This document shows, piece after piece, positions 38,960 to 52,554 of a stretch of DNA of 64,000 bases. Position numbers and translations under genes: made by a program. The first letter of the stretch is position 1. The number at the start of each line of letters is the position of its first letter. The notes beneath the pieces are model-generated. The model worked only from the letters and a program-made list of their open reading frames with translations, was not told the origin of the DNA and did no database searches. Where the stretch lies: contig CAILCO010000046.1 of the NCBI GenBank assembly GCA_903832735.1, positions 1 through 64,000 on the forward strand, in the 5' to 3' direction. The DNA is from an uncultured Sterolibacterium sp. (GTDB lineage Bacteria; Pseudomonadota; Gammaproteobacteria; Burkholderiales; Rhodocyclaceae).

Positions 38960-39711
38960 AGACCGTCAGCGGGCTGGCTGCCGAATCCATACTCGATGTG
39001 CTTGACCTTTCCGTTGCCTATGGCAAGGTCGAGGCGTTGCATCACATCAATTTGCGGGTGGCGCCCGGCCAGATCGTCACCGTGATCGGTCCCAACGGGG
39101 CCGGCAAGACTACCCTGCTCAGCGCCATCATGGGTTTGCTGCGGAAGACCCGGGGTGAGATCCATTTTCTCGGCGATCGTCAGCGCGATGTTGAGGTCGA
39201 GCGCATGGTGGCTCTGGGCATGAACCTTGTGCCGGAGAAGCGCGAACTGTTCGCTGAGATGAGCGTCGAGGACAACCTGCTGCTCGGCGCCTTCATGCGT
39301 CATCGCATCGGTTTTCGCGACCAACGTGAGACCATGCAGGACGTGTTCGGAATATTCCCGCGCCTCAAGGAGCGGCGCACCCAGCATGCCGGCACTCTTT
39401 CCGGTGGCGAGCGGCAAATGCTCGCGGTCGGCCGTGCTTTGATGGCCAAACCAAAACTGCTGATGCTCGACGAGCCCAGCCTCGGTCTTGCTCCTCTGGT
39501 CGTACGGGAGATATTCCGCGTCATTGCCAAACTCAGGCAGACCGGCGTCTCCATCCTGTTGGTCGAACAGAACGCGCGCGCCGCCCTACAAATCGCCGAC
39601 TACGCCTATGTTCTGGAAACCGGCGAGATTGCCCTCGAAGGCCCCAGCCAGCAACTCATCGGCGATCCCAAGGTGGTCCAGTCTTATCTGGGGCTGGGCG
39701 GAAAGCATTAA
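38956..39711 (+). CDS. livF: Branched-chain amino acid ABC ATPase, LivF type
   Basis: Second ATPase of the importer, 251 residues from GTG 38956. GGAGGT sits six bases before it and the GTG overlaps the previous stop. Walker [13 protein letters not shown], signature LSGGERQML, Walker [14 protein letters not shown], switch [11 protein letters not shown]. The longer open frame from 38707 is an artefact of the upstream gene. The gene ends at the first parS site. Confidence 0.9.
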   Translation: MKTVSGLAAESILDVLDLSVAYGKVEALHHINLRVAPGQIVTVIGPNGAGKTTLLSAIMGLLRKTRGEIHFLGDRQRDVEVERMVALGMNLVPEKRELFAEMSVEDNLLLGAFMRHRIGFRDQRETMQDVFGIFPRLKERRTQHAGTLSGGERQMLAVGRALMAKPKLLMLDEPSLGLAPLVVREIFRVIAKLRQTGVSILLVEQNARAALQIADYAYVLETGEIALEGPSQQLIGDPKVVQSYLGLGGKH

Positions 39712-39726
39712 GTTCCACGTGAAACC
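39711..39726. other. parS: parS site 1 (one or two mismatches)
   Basis: AGTTCCACGTGAAACC compared with the ParB target TGTTTCACGTGAAACA: three differences, all in the outer and one inner position. It starts at the last base of livF. Together with the next site, ParB loaded here would mark the origin for ParA-driven segregation. Confidence 0.75.
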
Positions 39727-39737
39727 TGGTTCCGCGC

Positions 39738-39753
39738 GGTTTCACGTGAAACA
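39738..39753. other. parS: parS site 2
   Basis: GGTTTCACGTGAAACA matches the ParB target at 15 of 16 bases. It lies 11 bases after site 1, upstream of mnmG-rsmG-parA-parB, the normal origin-proximal place. Confidence 0.9.
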
Positions 39754-39815
39754 CCCCTCTGTAAATATCTGAAAGGGAGGCGTATCATTGCGCCTCCCTT
39801 GTGATCGCCTCCCCT

Positions 39816-41708
39816 ATGCTTTTTCCCACGCATTTCGACGTAATAGTCATTGGTGGCGGCCATGCCGGCACGGAGGCGGCGCTCGCCAGCGCCCGTGCCG
39901 GCTCGCGAACTTTGCTCCTGACGCACAACATCGAAACCTTGGGCCAGATGTCCTGCAATCCCTCCATAGGAGGCATCGGCAAAGGTCACTTGGTCAGAGA
40001 AGTGGACGCGCTCGGCGGCGCCATGGCCGCGGCTACCGACGAAGCCGGCATCCAGTTCCGTATCCTGAATTCGAGCAAGGGGCCGGCGGTAAGGGCGACC
40101 CGGGCTCAGGCCGACCGCGTTCTCTACAAGGCGGCGATCAGGCGGCGCTTGGAGAACGAGCCCAACCTGACCCTGTTCCAGCAGGCGGTCGATGATCTTC
40201 TCGTTTGTGGCGATCGCGTTTCCGGCGTCGTCACGCAGCTCGGCATCCGCTTCGACGCGCGGGCGGTGGTTCTGACTGCTGGCACTTTTCTCGGCGGCCT
40301 GATCCACGTCGGACTGTCGAATTATCCAGCAGGCCGTGCCGGCGATCCACCGGCGATCTCGCTGGCGCAGCGACTGCGGGAACTTGCACTTCCGGTCGGT
40401 CGTCTTAAGACCGGCACCCCCCCACGTCTCGATGGCCGCAGCATCGATTATTCTCGGCTGGAGATCCAGACCGGCGACGATCCGGTGCCGGTGTTTTCCT
40501 TTCTCGGCAGGCCTGAGCAGCACCCCCGCCAGGTGCCATGCTGGATCACTCATACCAATGCCCGCAGTCACGAGATAATTCGCGCCGGTCTCGACCGTTC
40601 GCCGATGTACACCGGCGTGATCGAGGGCGTCGGTCCGCGCTACTGTCCCTCGATCGAGGACAAAATTCACCGCTTCGCCGGCAAGGACAGCCACCAGGTC
40701 TTTCTTGAGCCGGAAGGGCTCGATACCCACGAGATCTATCCGCAGGGGGTATCCACGAGCCTGCCGTTCGACGTGCAGCTGGCACTGCTGCGGAGCATGC
40801 GCGGCCTGGAGAATGTCCATATCCTGCGTCCCGGCTATGCCATTGAGTACGACTATTTCGATCCAAGGAACCTCAAGGCCTCGCTGGAGACCAAGTCGAT
40901 TGCCGGGCTGTTCTTCGCCGGCCAGATCAACGGCACCACGGGCTATGAGGAGGCCGCGGCACAGGGCCTCCTGGCCGGAATCAATGCCGCGCTTGGCGTC
41001 CAGGGAAGGGAGCCCTGGTGCCCACGTCGCGACCAGGCGTATCTCGGCGTGCTGGTGGACGACCTGATCACCCGCGGCGTTTCCGAACCCTATCGGATGT
41101 TTACCAGCCGTGCCGAGTATCGCCTGTCCCTGCGGGAAGACAATGCGGACCTGCGCCTTACCGAGATCGGTCGCAGCCTGGGTCTGGTAGACGATGCCCG
41201 TTGGGGCGCGTTTTGCATCAAGCGCGAGGCCATCGAGCGCGAACGTGAGCGGCTGAACAGCACCTGGGTAAACCCGAGAATCGTTGGGGAGTTCGATGCC
41301 GTGCGCGTGCTTGGCCAACCGCTGGAGCGTGAATACCGCTTGCTCGACCTGCTGCGCAGACCCCAGGTGGACTATCTGTCGCTGCTGACGCTGCCCGGCG
41401 CTGGCGCCCCGATAGCCGACCGGCAGGTGATTGAACAGCTGGAAATTCAGGCCAAGTACCAGGGTTATATCGACCGCCAGTTGGAGGAGGTGGCCAAGAG
41501 CCTGGCCAACGAGGAATTGCATTTACCTGCGGACCTCGACTATGGTGAGGTTCATGGCCTTTCCATCGAGGTACGGCAGCGGCTGGCGCAGCACAAGCCG
41601 GAAACGCTGGGCCAGGCTTCTCGTATCCAGGGCGTGACGCCCGCCGCCATTTCGCTGTTGTTGGTCTATATGAAGCGTCATTCCTCGCGGGAGCGGCGAA
41701 GCGCATGA
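39816..41708 (+). CDS. mnmG: tRNA uridine modification enzyme MnmG (GidA)
   Basis: FAD protein that with MnmE modifies the wobble uridine of tRNA. 630 residues from ATG 39816. N-terminal FAD-binding Rossmann motif [20 protein letters not shown], the GidA signatures [24 protein letters not shown] and the second PS01281-like region [20 protein letters not shown], and a C-terminal helical domain ending [15 protein letters not shown]. No good ribosome site precedes the ATG; GTG at 39801 is an alternative. The stop overlaps rsmG by four bases. Confidence 0.97.
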   Translation: MLFPTHFDVIVIGGGHAGTEAALASARAGSRTLLLTHNIETLGQMSCNPSIGGIGKGHLVREVDALGGAMAAATDEAGIQFRILNSSKGPAVRATRAQADRVLYKAAIRRRLENEPNLTLFQQAVDDLLVCGDRVSGVVTQLGIRFDARAVVLTAGTFLGGLIHVGLSNYPAGRAGDPPAISLAQRLRELALPVGRLKTGTPPRLDGRSIDYSRLEIQTGDDPVPVFSFLGRPEQHPRQVPCWITHTNARSHEIIRAGLDRSPMYTGVIEGVGPRYCPSIEDKIHRFAGKDSHQVFLEPEGLDTHEIYPQGVSTSLPFDVQLALLRSMRGLENVHILRPGYAIEYDYFDPRNLKASLETKSIAGLFFAGQINGTTGYEEAAAQGLLAGINAALGVQGREPWCPRRDQAYLGVLVDDLITRGVSEPYRMFTSRAEYRLSLREDNADLRLTEIGRSLGLVDDARWGAFCIKREAIERERERLNSTWVNPRIVGEFDAVRVLGQPLEREYRLLDLLRRPQVDYLSLLTLPGAGAPIADRQVIEQLEIQAKYQGYIDRQLEEVAKSLANEELHLPADLDYGEVHGLSIEVRQRLAQHKPETLGQASRIQGVTPAAISLLLVYMKRHSSRERRSA

Positions 41709-42331
41709 GCGGTGCCGAACGACTTCACGCCGGACTTTCGGAACTCGGCCTGGACTTGCCTTTCGCGACAGAGGAAAAGCTGCTCGCCTATCTCGCACTG
41801 CTGGCGAAATGGAACCGCACCTACAACCTCACTGCGCTGCGCGATGAAGCGGCGATGGTCGCAGTTCATTTGCTCGATTCATTGGTGCTGCTGCCGCATC
41901 TCGGCGCCATTCGCAGCCTGGCCGATGTCGGCAGCGGCGGCGGCCTGCCGGGTATTCCCCTGGCGCTGGCGCGCCCCGAGTTGGCGGTGAGCCTGATCGA
42001 GAGCAGCCAAAAGAAGGCCAGCTTTCTCAAGCAGGCGAAAATCGAGTTGGCACTTACCAAGGTCACCATTGAATGCGCTAGAGCCGAGGAGGTCGCGCCG
42101 GCAACGCCGTTCGAGGCGGTGATCTCGCGGGCGTTTTCCGATCTGGCCGCGTTTGTTCGTGCTGCCGGCCACCTTCTGGCACCGGGCGGGCGTCTCCTGG
42201 CAATGAAAGGCGTTCATCCGCACGAGGAAATTGCCCGGCTGCCGCCCACCTGGCGTTTGACGCAATGCATTCCTCTGGCTGTGCCGGGACTGGCCGCAGA
42301 GCGGCATCTGATTGTCATCGAAAGAGCTTAA
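41705..42331 (+). CDS. rsmG: 16S rRNA (guanine527-N7)-methyltransferase RsmG (GidB)
   Basis: Methylates G527 of 16S rRNA using SAM. 208 residues with [26 protein letters not shown], the SAM-binding motif [16 protein letters not shown], and [11 protein letters not shown]. Overlaps mnmG (ATGA) and is followed three bases later by parA. Confidence 0.96.
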   Translation: MSGAERLHAGLSELGLDLPFATEEKLLAYLALLAKWNRTYNLTALRDEAAMVAVHLLDSLVLLPHLGAIRSLADVGSGGGLPGIPLALARPELAVSLIESSQKKASFLKQAKIELALTKVTIECARAEEVAPATPFEAVISRAFSDLAAFVRAAGHLLAPGGRLLAMKGVHPHEEIARLPPTWRLTQCIPLAVPGLAAERHLIVIERA

Positions 42332-42334
42332 GCC

Positions 42335-43102
42335 ATGCATATATTCGCAATAGCCAACCAGAAGGGCGGCGTTGGCAAGACCACGACTACCGTCAATCTG
42401 GCCGCAGCGCTGACTGTTGCCGGCCAGCGTACCCTGCTGGTCGATCTTGATCCGCAAGGCAACGCCACCATGGGCAGCGGCGTAGACAAGCAAGCGCTGG
42501 AGAAATCCGTCTATCAGGTGCTGCTCGGCCTAGCCACTCTGGCCGAGACGCGTGTCACTTCGCCTTCCGGAAAGTTCGATCTTTTGCCGGCAAACCGCGA
42601 CCTGGCAGGCGCCGAGGTTGAGATGGTAGGTCTTGAACGGCGTGAGATGCGGCTGAAGGAAGCGCTCACTCAAGATAGCACGGAATATGATTTCGTCTTG
42701 ATCGATTGTCCGCCTTCCCTGTCCTTGCTGACGCTGAATGGTCTTTGCGCCGCGCACGGGGTGGTGATCCCGATGCAGTGCGAGTACTACGCCTTGGAGG
42801 GGCTTTCCGACCTGGTGAACACCATCAAAAAGGTGCATGCCAACCTCAATCGCGACCTCAAGGTCATCGGTCTCCTGCGGGTGATGTTCGACCCGCGTGC
42901 GACCCTGGGCCAGCAGGTTTCGGCCGAACTGGAAAGGCATTTCGGCGATAAGGTTTTCAAGACCGTCGTTCCGCGCAACGTACGCCTGGCCGAGGCGCCC
43001 AGCTACGGCGTGCCGGGTGTGCTATTCGACAAGGCTTCGAAGGGTGCTCAGGCCTATTATGCTTTTGCCAATGAGATGATTGAACGCGTCAAGACGCTAT
43101 AG
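42335..43102 (+). CDS. parA: Chromosome-partitioning ATPase ParA
   Basis: 255-residue Walker-type ATPase that moves ParB-parS complexes. Deviant Walker A KGGVGKTTTT at 11-20 following MHIFAIANQ, Walker A' LLVDLDPQGNATMGSG, Walker B FVLIDCPPSLSLLTLNGL. It has no N-terminal HTH extension, so it is the chromosomal (Soj) type. parB follows after ten bases. Confidence 0.97.
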   Translation: MHIFAIANQKGGVGKTTTTVNLAAALTVAGQRTLLVDLDPQGNATMGSGVDKQALEKSVYQVLLGLATLAETRVTSPSGKFDLLPANRDLAGAEVEMVGLERREMRLKEALTQDSTEYDFVLIDCPPSLSLLTLNGLCAAHGVVIPMQCEYYALEGLSDLVNTIKKVHANLNRDLKVIGLLRVMFDPRATLGQQVSAELERHFGDKVFKTVVPRNVRLAEAPSYGVPGVLFDKASKGAQAYYAFANEMIERVKTL

Positions 43103-43112
43103 GGAATCAAAG

Positions 43113-43964
43113 ATGAATCCACCGAAACAGAAAGGTCTGGGTCGCGGCCTTGATGCTCTGCTGGCCGCCAACGCCGGTGCCGAGTCGTCGCGCCAGGACT
43201 TGCTGGCGGTAACCGCCTTGCAACCGGGCAAGTATCAGCCGCGCACGCGCATGGACCCGGACTCGCTAAACGAGTTGGCGGCATCGATCAAGGCGCAAGG
43301 GGTAATGCAGCCGATCCTGGTGCGGCCGATCGGTGCCGGCCGCTATGAAATCGTCGCTGGCGAACGCCGTTGGCGCGCCGCGCAATTGGCGGGTATCTAC
43401 GAAGTGCCGGCACTGGTTCGCGACATTGCGGACGAAGCGGCGCTGGCGATGTCGCTGATCGAGAACATCCAGCGCGAAAACCTAAACCCGCTTGAAGAGG
43501 CGGCCGGCCTTCAGCGCTTGATCGACGAGTTCGGCATGACCCACCAGCAAGCGGCAGATGCGGTCGGACGCTCGCGCCCTGCGGCAAGCAACCTGCTGCG
43601 CCTGCTGCATCTGGCCAAATCGGTGCAGGAATGCCTGTTTTCCGGCGAACTCGACATGGGCCATGCCCGTGCGCTGTTGCCCTTGTCGAAAGCGGACCAG
43701 GCCAGGCTTGCCGTGCAGGTGGTGCACAAAGGACTGTCGGTGCGCGAGACGGAAAGGTTGGTGGGCCGCGAACTCAACCCGCCGGCGAAGAAAACCTCAT
43801 CCCAGAAGGCCGACCGAGACTTGCTGCGCCTGGAAGAAGAGCTAGCCGACGCTATCGGCGCCCCGGTGAAGCTGACCGCCAATAAGACCGGCGCCGGGAC
43901 GCTGGCCATCCGCTTTGCCGGCCTGGAGCAACTGGACGGAATAATCGCGCGCTTGCGCGGCTAA
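43113..43964 (+). CDS. parB: Chromosome-partitioning protein ParB
   Basis: CTP-dependent clamp that loads at parS and spreads. 283 residues from ATG 43113. An N-terminal ParA-contact segment GLGRGLDALL precedes the CTPase domain (GERRWRAAQLAG, ENIQRENLNPLEEA), the HTH that reads parS (MTHQQAADAVGRSRPAASNL LRLL) and a C-terminal dimer domain. The two parS sites at 39.7 kb are its targets. The frame is open from 43080 but the ATG at 43113 fits the family. Confidence 0.97.
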   Translation: MNPPKQKGLGRGLDALLAANAGAESSRQDLLAVTALQPGKYQPRTRMDPDSLNELAASIKAQGVMQPILVRPIGAGRYEIVAGERRWRAAQLAGIYEVPALVRDIADEAALAMSLIENIQRENLNPLEEAAGLQRLIDEFGMTHQQAADAVGRSRPAASNLLRLLHLAKSVQECLFSGELDMGHARALLPLSKADQARLAVQVVHKGLSVRETERLVGRELNPPAKKTSSQKADRDLLRLEEELADAIGAPVKLTANKTGAGTLAIRFAGLEQLDGIIARLRG

Positions 43965-43966
43965 GC

Positions 43967-43994
43967 CTCGCCGCCGGGCCGCCCCGAGGCGAGG
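43967..43994. repeat. Palindromic repeat after parB, shared with the end of phoR
   Basis: A 28-base element ending GGGCCGCCCCGAGGCGAGG, with ends CCTCGCC/GGCGAGG that can pair. The same element, 25 of 28 bases, occurs at 63965-63992. It lies just after the parB stop and could act as a terminator. A second small hairpin, CCACC-TCTTCG-GGTGG, follows near 44020. The whole 157-base gap to the next gene is GC-rich and noncoding. Confidence 0.7.
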
Positions 43995-44121
43995 CCAGCG
44001 ACAGCCCGCGAGTCCCGCCACCTCTTCGGGTGGTCCCGCCTTCGGCTCCCACAGGCACGAACCCCAGTCACCCTTGCCTCAGGAAGTTGGCGTGGTGGAA
44101 CGTGCCGATCCACGCGAGTGA

Positions 44122-45474
44122 TTACTCGCTTTCTTGCGCCGCACGGCGTCCGCGTTCCAGATCTATGCCGGCCAGCAGCAGCAGGCCGACAAGGAAATAG
44201 CTGCCACTGGCGAGGATGGCCAGACGGTGATCGCCGGCGGTAAGCCAGGTGACCAGCCCGTAGGTGATAGGGCCGAGAATAGAGGAAAACTTCACTGCTA
44301 GCCCCCAGAGACCGAAGAACTCGGCTCGCCGTGTCACCGGGCTAAGCACGGCGATGGCTGCTCTTGCCGCCGACTGGCTGGCGCCGAGGCATATCCCGGC
44401 GAGCGTGGCGGCGGCCCAGAAGGTTGGCGCGTCCTGCGCCGACCAGGCGAGCAGGGTCATCATGATCCAGCCGACCAGCGTCAGGCCGATGCTGCGGAGG
44501 TGGCCGAGCCGGTCTTGCAGGTAACCGAATGCGAAGGCGCCGGCGGCCGCCATCAGATTCACGACCACGATCAACACCAAGGTCTGCTGCGTCGTGAATT
44601 TCATGGCCTGCTCGGCATAGACGGCGGCCAGCGTGATCACGGCCTGGATGCCGGCTTGGTAGAAAACGATGCAGATCAGCAGTCGGCGTAGGTCGGCGAA
44701 ATCGTGCGCATGGCGCAGGGTCTTTGTCAGTCGGGCGAAGGCGTCGACGATCCAGCCGCGGCTGAAACCTTGATCGGCTTGTGGCAGGGCGCGTTCTTTC
44801 AGCCAGAGGAAGGTGGGCGCACTGGATAGCGCGAAAAGAACCGCGGTGATCAGCATCGAGACGGGAACGAAGTGGCTTGGGCCCAGGCCCCGGGCCTGCG
44901 CCCAACTGATGTAGGCCAGGCATAAGCCCAGACTGAGCAGGCCACCGAGGTAGCCCAGGCTCCAGCCCCAACCTGATACCGTGCCGACGCTATCCTCATG
45001 AGCTAATTCCGGTAGGAATGCTGCGATCAGATTCTCGCCGCTGCCGAAGAAGAAATTGGAAAGGACGACGAAAATGATTGCCAGAACCAGATCCCCTGGA
45101 CCGGCAAGAGCCAGCCCGGCGGTGCACAGCACGCAGCCCACCGTTGTGATGAACAGCAGCTTTTTCTTCGCCGCATGGAGATCGGCAAAGGTTCCCAGGA
45201 GAGGCGCGCTGAGCATGATTAGGGCGTAGGAAACGGCAAGAGCGGCCGTCCAGGCGAAGGTTGCCCATGGCGCGCCACCCGCGACGACGGCGACGAAATA
45301 AGCATTGAAGAGCGCGGTGATGACGACCGTGGTATAGCCAGAATTGGCGAAATCGTACATCGCCCAGGCCCAAACTTCTCGCCCAGTGGCTCCCTGGGCA
45401 AGGAGATTCGATGAGCGACCGGCAGCCGTGGAAAGTTCAACTGTGTTGATTTTAGTCATATCTATCAAGTCCAT
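44122..45474 (-). CDS. MFS transporter, Atg22/UMF1-like
   Basis: Inner-membrane transporter of 450 residues with about twelve helices. The opening EVWAWAMYDFANSGYTTVVI is the hallmark of the Atg22-like (vacuole effluxer) branch of the major facilitator superfamily, supported by LSAPLLGTFADLHAAKKKLL. Bacterial members are of unknown substrate; the yeast relative exports amino acids. It is inserted, convergent, between parB and the atp operon. A second ATG at 45459 is possible as the start. Confidence 0.87.
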   Translation of the reverse strand: MDLIDMTKINTVELSTAAGRSSNLLAQGATGREVWAWAMYDFANSGYTTVVITALFNAYFVAVVAGGAPWATFAWTAALAVSYALIMLSAPLLGTFADLHAAKKKLLFITTVGCVLCTAGLALAGPGDLVLAIIFVVLSNFFFGSGENLIAAFLPELAHEDSVGTVSGWGWSLGYLGGLLSLGLCLAYISWAQARGLGPSHFVPVSMLITAVLFALSSAPTFLWLKERALPQADQGFSRGWIVDAFARLTKTLRHAHDFADLRRLLICIVFYQAGIQAVITLAAVYAEQAMKFTTQQTLVLIVVVNLMAAAGAFAFGYLQDRLGHLRSIGLTLVGWIMMTLLAWSAQDAPTFWAAATLAGICLGASQSAARAAIAVLSPVTRRAEFFGLWGLAVKFSSILGPITYGLVTWLTAGDHRLAILASGSYFLVGLLLLAGIDLERGRRAAQESE

Positions 45475-45522
45475 ATCTGTGCTATAGAAGCCCGGAACGG
45501 TCTATGTTGCGCAGCAATTTTA

Positions 45523-45551
45523 TTGACTTTTCAGGCTCGTCTGCCTAAAAT
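45523..45551 (+). promoter_or_regulatory. Promoter of the atp operon
   Basis: TTGACT (45523-45528), 17-base spacer, TAAAAT (45546-45551); close to consensus and 41 bases before the atpI start. Confidence 0.7.
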
Positions 45552-45591
45552 CCAGGGTTTTGCGCTTGACCGGCCGGGAAGTAATCCAAGT

Positions 45592-47056
<1,465 letters not shown>

Positions 47057-47086
47057 TCGCACCCTGACGCTTTAAGGAGCGAAACC

Positions 47087-47557
47087 GTGAATCTGAACGC
47101 AACGCTGTTTGCACAGCTCGGTGTGTTCTTCATTCTGGCGTGGTTCACGATGAAGTTCGTGTGGCCACCCATCATGAAGGCCCTCGACGAGCGGGTGCAC
47201 AAAATCGCTGACGGGCTTGCGGCTGCGGACAAGGCAAAGACCGAACTTGCGCATACCGAGAAGAAAGTCGTCGAGGAAATGCGCAAGGCACGCGAGTCTG
47301 CCACCGATGTGCGGGCCAATGCCGAGAAGCAGGGCGCGCATCTGCTGGATGAAGCCAGGGCCGAAGCCAACCGCATCATCAGCCAGGCGCGAGAAGCCGC
47401 CGAAGGCGAGGCCGCCGTCGCAGCGCAACGCGCCAAGGAAGTCCTGCGCGAGCAAGTCGCGCAACTGGCCGTGGCAGGTGCTGAACGCATTCTGCGGCGC
47501 GAGATCAACGCCCAGGTACACGCCGAGTTGCTGGCCAACCTGAAAGCGGAGTTGTAA
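47087..47557 (+). CDS. atpF: ATP synthase F0 subunit b
   Basis: 156 residues: one N-terminal helix (LFAQLGVFFILAWFTMKFVW) and a long charged coiled coil forming the peripheral stalk (about 35-150, many AEAxR and KA repeats). AAGGAG is close to the ATG. Standard length for the family. Confidence 0.95.
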   Translation: MNLNATLFAQLGVFFILAWFTMKFVWPPIMKALDERVHKIADGLAAADKAKTELAHTEKKVVEEMRKARESATDVRANAEKQGAHLLDEARAEANRIISQAREAAEGEAAVAAQRAKEVLREQVAQLAVAGAERILRREINAQVHAELLANLKAEL

Positions 47558-47563
47558 TCCGCC

Positions 47564-48100
47564 ATGGCCGAGAACGTCACTGTCGCACGACCCTATGCCG
47601 AGGCTGCTTTCCAGCTGGCTAGTGCCGGCAATGCCTTGACTTCCTGGGCTGATGTCCTGGCGCGCATGGCGGCTGTCGCCAGGGATCCGGACATGAGCGC
47701 ATGCATCGACAATCCGCGCTTGTTGTCCCGCGATCTGGCCCAGTTCTTCATCGGCGTGGTCGGCGACCAGCTTCCGCTCGAGCAGCAGAACTTCGCCCGC
47801 ATCCTGGTCGATAACGAGCGTCTGGGCGTACTGCCCGAGATCTGCGAGTTGTTCGTCGAGTTGAAGGATGCTTTCGAGGGTACCAAGCAGGCGGCCATTG
47901 CCTCCGCCTTTCCGCTCGATGCAGCCAGCCTTTCGACTCTCGTGGCAGATCTCGAACAACGCTTCCAGTGCAAGATCCAGGCATCCGTCAGCATCGATCC
48001 CGAACTCATTGGCGGCGTCCGAATCGCCGTTGGCGATCAGGTGATCGACGCTTCGGTTCGCGGCAAGCTCGCGTCAATGAGCGCCGCGCTACAGAATTAG
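47564..48100 (+). CDS. atpH: ATP synthase F1 subunit delta
   Basis: 178-residue stalk protein that connects F1 to subunit b. Typical N-terminal [20 protein letters not shown] and C-terminal [32 protein letters not shown]. Seven bases after atpF and eleven before atpA. Confidence 0.95.
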   Translation: MAENVTVARPYAEAAFQLASAGNALTSWADVLARMAAVARDPDMSACIDNPRLLSRDLAQFFIGVVGDQLPLEQQNFARILVDNERLGVLPEICELFVELKDAFEGTKQAAIASAFPLDAASLSTLVADLEQRFQCKIQASVSIDPELIGGVRIAVGDQVIDASVRGKLASMSAALQN

Positions 48101-48110
48101 GAGTTATTTA

Positions 48111-49649
<1,539 letters not shown>

Positions 49650-49670
49650 TTTTCGCGAACGGAGCAGATC

Positions 49671-50540
49671 ATGGCTAGCGGCAAGGAAATTCGCACCAAG
49701 ATCCTGAGCGTGCAAAACACGCGCAAGATCACCAAGGCCATGGAGATGGTCGCGGCCTCGAAAATGCGCAAGGCGCAGGAGCGCATGAAGGCCGCCCGTC
49801 CCTACGGCGACAAGGTCAGGCAGATCGCCGCCGACCTGTCCCTGGCCAATTCGGAATACAAGCACCCGTTTCTCGCCAAGATCGACAAGGTCGGGCGTGC
49901 CGGGATCATCGTCATCACCACCGACAAGGGTCTGTGCGGCGGCCTCAATACCAATATTCTGAGGCTGGCATTGTCCCGCATGAAGGAGTGGGAGGCCGCC
50001 GGCGTCAAGGATGTCAGCGTCACCTGCGTCGGCAACAAGGGCCTGGGTTTCATGCAGCGGCTCGGCGCCAAGGTGATTTCCAAGGTAACGGCAATCGGCG
50101 ACACCCCGCATCTCGAAAAGCTGATCGGTCCGGTGAAGGTGATGCTCGACGCGTTTTCAGCCGGCGAACTGGACGTGGTTTGTGTCGCCTACACCCGCTT
50201 CGTCAACACCATGAAGCAGGAGCCGGTGCTGGAGCAACTGCTGCCTCTGGCCAGCGAGCGTCTGCGTCGCGATGATGAGCATAGCTGGGACTACCTTTAC
50301 GAGCCCGATTCACAATCGGTGATCGACGAACTGCTGGTGCGTTACGTCGAGGCGCTGGTTTACCAGTCGGTGGCCGAGAACATGGCTTCGGAGCAATCGG
50401 CTCGGATGGTGGCGATGAAAGCCGCATCGGACAACGCTGCGACCGTCATCAAGGATTTGCAGATGGTCTACAACAAGACCCGCCAGGCCGCGATCACCAA
50501 GGAAATCGCCGAGATCGTCGGCGGTGCCGCGGCGGTTTAA
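49671..50540 (+). CDS. atpG: ATP synthase F1 subunit gamma
   Basis: Central rotor shaft, 289 residues. N-terminal helix [33 protein letters not shown] and C-terminal helix [20 protein letters not shown] form the coiled coil; [13 protein letters not shown] is the conserved middle. A 111-base structured gap follows before atpD. Confidence 0.97.
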   Translation: MASGKEIRTKILSVQNTRKITKAMEMVAASKMRKAQERMKAARPYGDKVRQIAADLSLANSEYKHPFLAKIDKVGRAGIIVITTDKGLCGGLNTNILRLALSRMKEWEAAGVKDVSVTCVGNKGLGFMQRLGAKVISKVTAIGDTPHLEKLIGPVKVMLDAFSAGELDVVCVAYTRFVNTMKQEPVLEQLLPLASERLRRDDEHSWDYLYEPDSQSVIDELLVRYVEALVYQSVAENMASEQSARMVAMKAASDNAATVIKDLQMVYNKTRQAAITKEIAEIVGGAAAV

Positions 50541-50541
50541 C

Positions 50542-52031
<1,490 letters not shown>

Positions 52032-52067
52032 GCGCTGCAGTAAGCGCGACCGCAAAAAGGTGAAGCC

Positions 52068-52493
52068 ATGGCCATGACCATACATGTTGACGTCGTCAGC
52101 GCCGAAGAATCAGTCTTCTCCGGCCAGGTCGAATTCGTCGTACTGCCGGGAGAAGCAGGCGAATTGGGCATCCTGCCGGGCCACATGCCGCTATTGACGC
52201 GGATAAAACCCGGAGCGGTACGCTTGCGGCTGCCCGACCAGGAAGCCGAGGAGTTGATCTTCGTCGCCGGCGGCATACTCGAAGTGCAGCCGAACAAGGT
52301 GACGGTGCTGGCCGACACGGCGATCCGCGGCAAGGATCTCGACGAGGCGAAAGCCCTCGAAGCGAAGAAGAATGCCGAGGAAGCAATGGCCAGCAGGAAA
52401 TCCGAAATCGACTACGCGCGTGCCCAGGCCGAGATGGCCGAGGCGATCGCGCAACTGGCGGCGATCGATAAACTGCGCAGACGCGGCCACTAG
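52068..52493 (+). CDS. atpC: ATP synthase F1 subunit epsilon
   Basis: 141 residues; N-terminal beta sandwich ([40 protein letters not shown]) and C-terminal helical hairpin that inhibits ATP hydrolysis. Last gene of the atp operon, closed by a strong terminator. Confidence 0.96.
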   Translation: MAMTIHVDVVSAEESVFSGQVEFVVLPGEAGELGILPGHMPLLTRIKPGAVRLRLPDQEAEELIFVAGGILEVQPNKVTVLADTAIRGKDLDEAKALEAKKNAEEAMASRKSEIDYARAQAEMAEAIAQLAAIDKLRRRGH

Positions 52494-52515
52494 CCGCAGA
52501 TCATTCATTGCTCAC

Positions 52516-52547
52516 AGCGAAAAGGCAGCCGCGGCTGCCTTTTCGCT
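52516..52547. terminator. Bidirectional terminator between atpC and the efflux operon
   Basis: A perfect 15-base-pair hairpin: AGCGAAAAGGCAGCC, loop GC, GGCTGCCTTTTCGCT. The A-run on one arm and T-run on the other make it work in both directions, for convergent atpC and oprM-like genes. Confidence 0.92.
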
Positions 52548-52554
52548 TATGGCT

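Noticed and set aside
39708..41522. Long open frame on the minus strand, 604 codons
   Set aside because: It is antisense to mnmG, which has every family motif; its own translation is rich in Arg, Gln and His without any recognisable domain, as expected for a GC-rich shadow.
43995..44060. Small CCACC/GGTGG hairpins as a CRISPR or tRNA-like feature
   Set aside because: No regular repeat-spacer spacing and no cloverleaf; just GC-rich terminator-like sequence.
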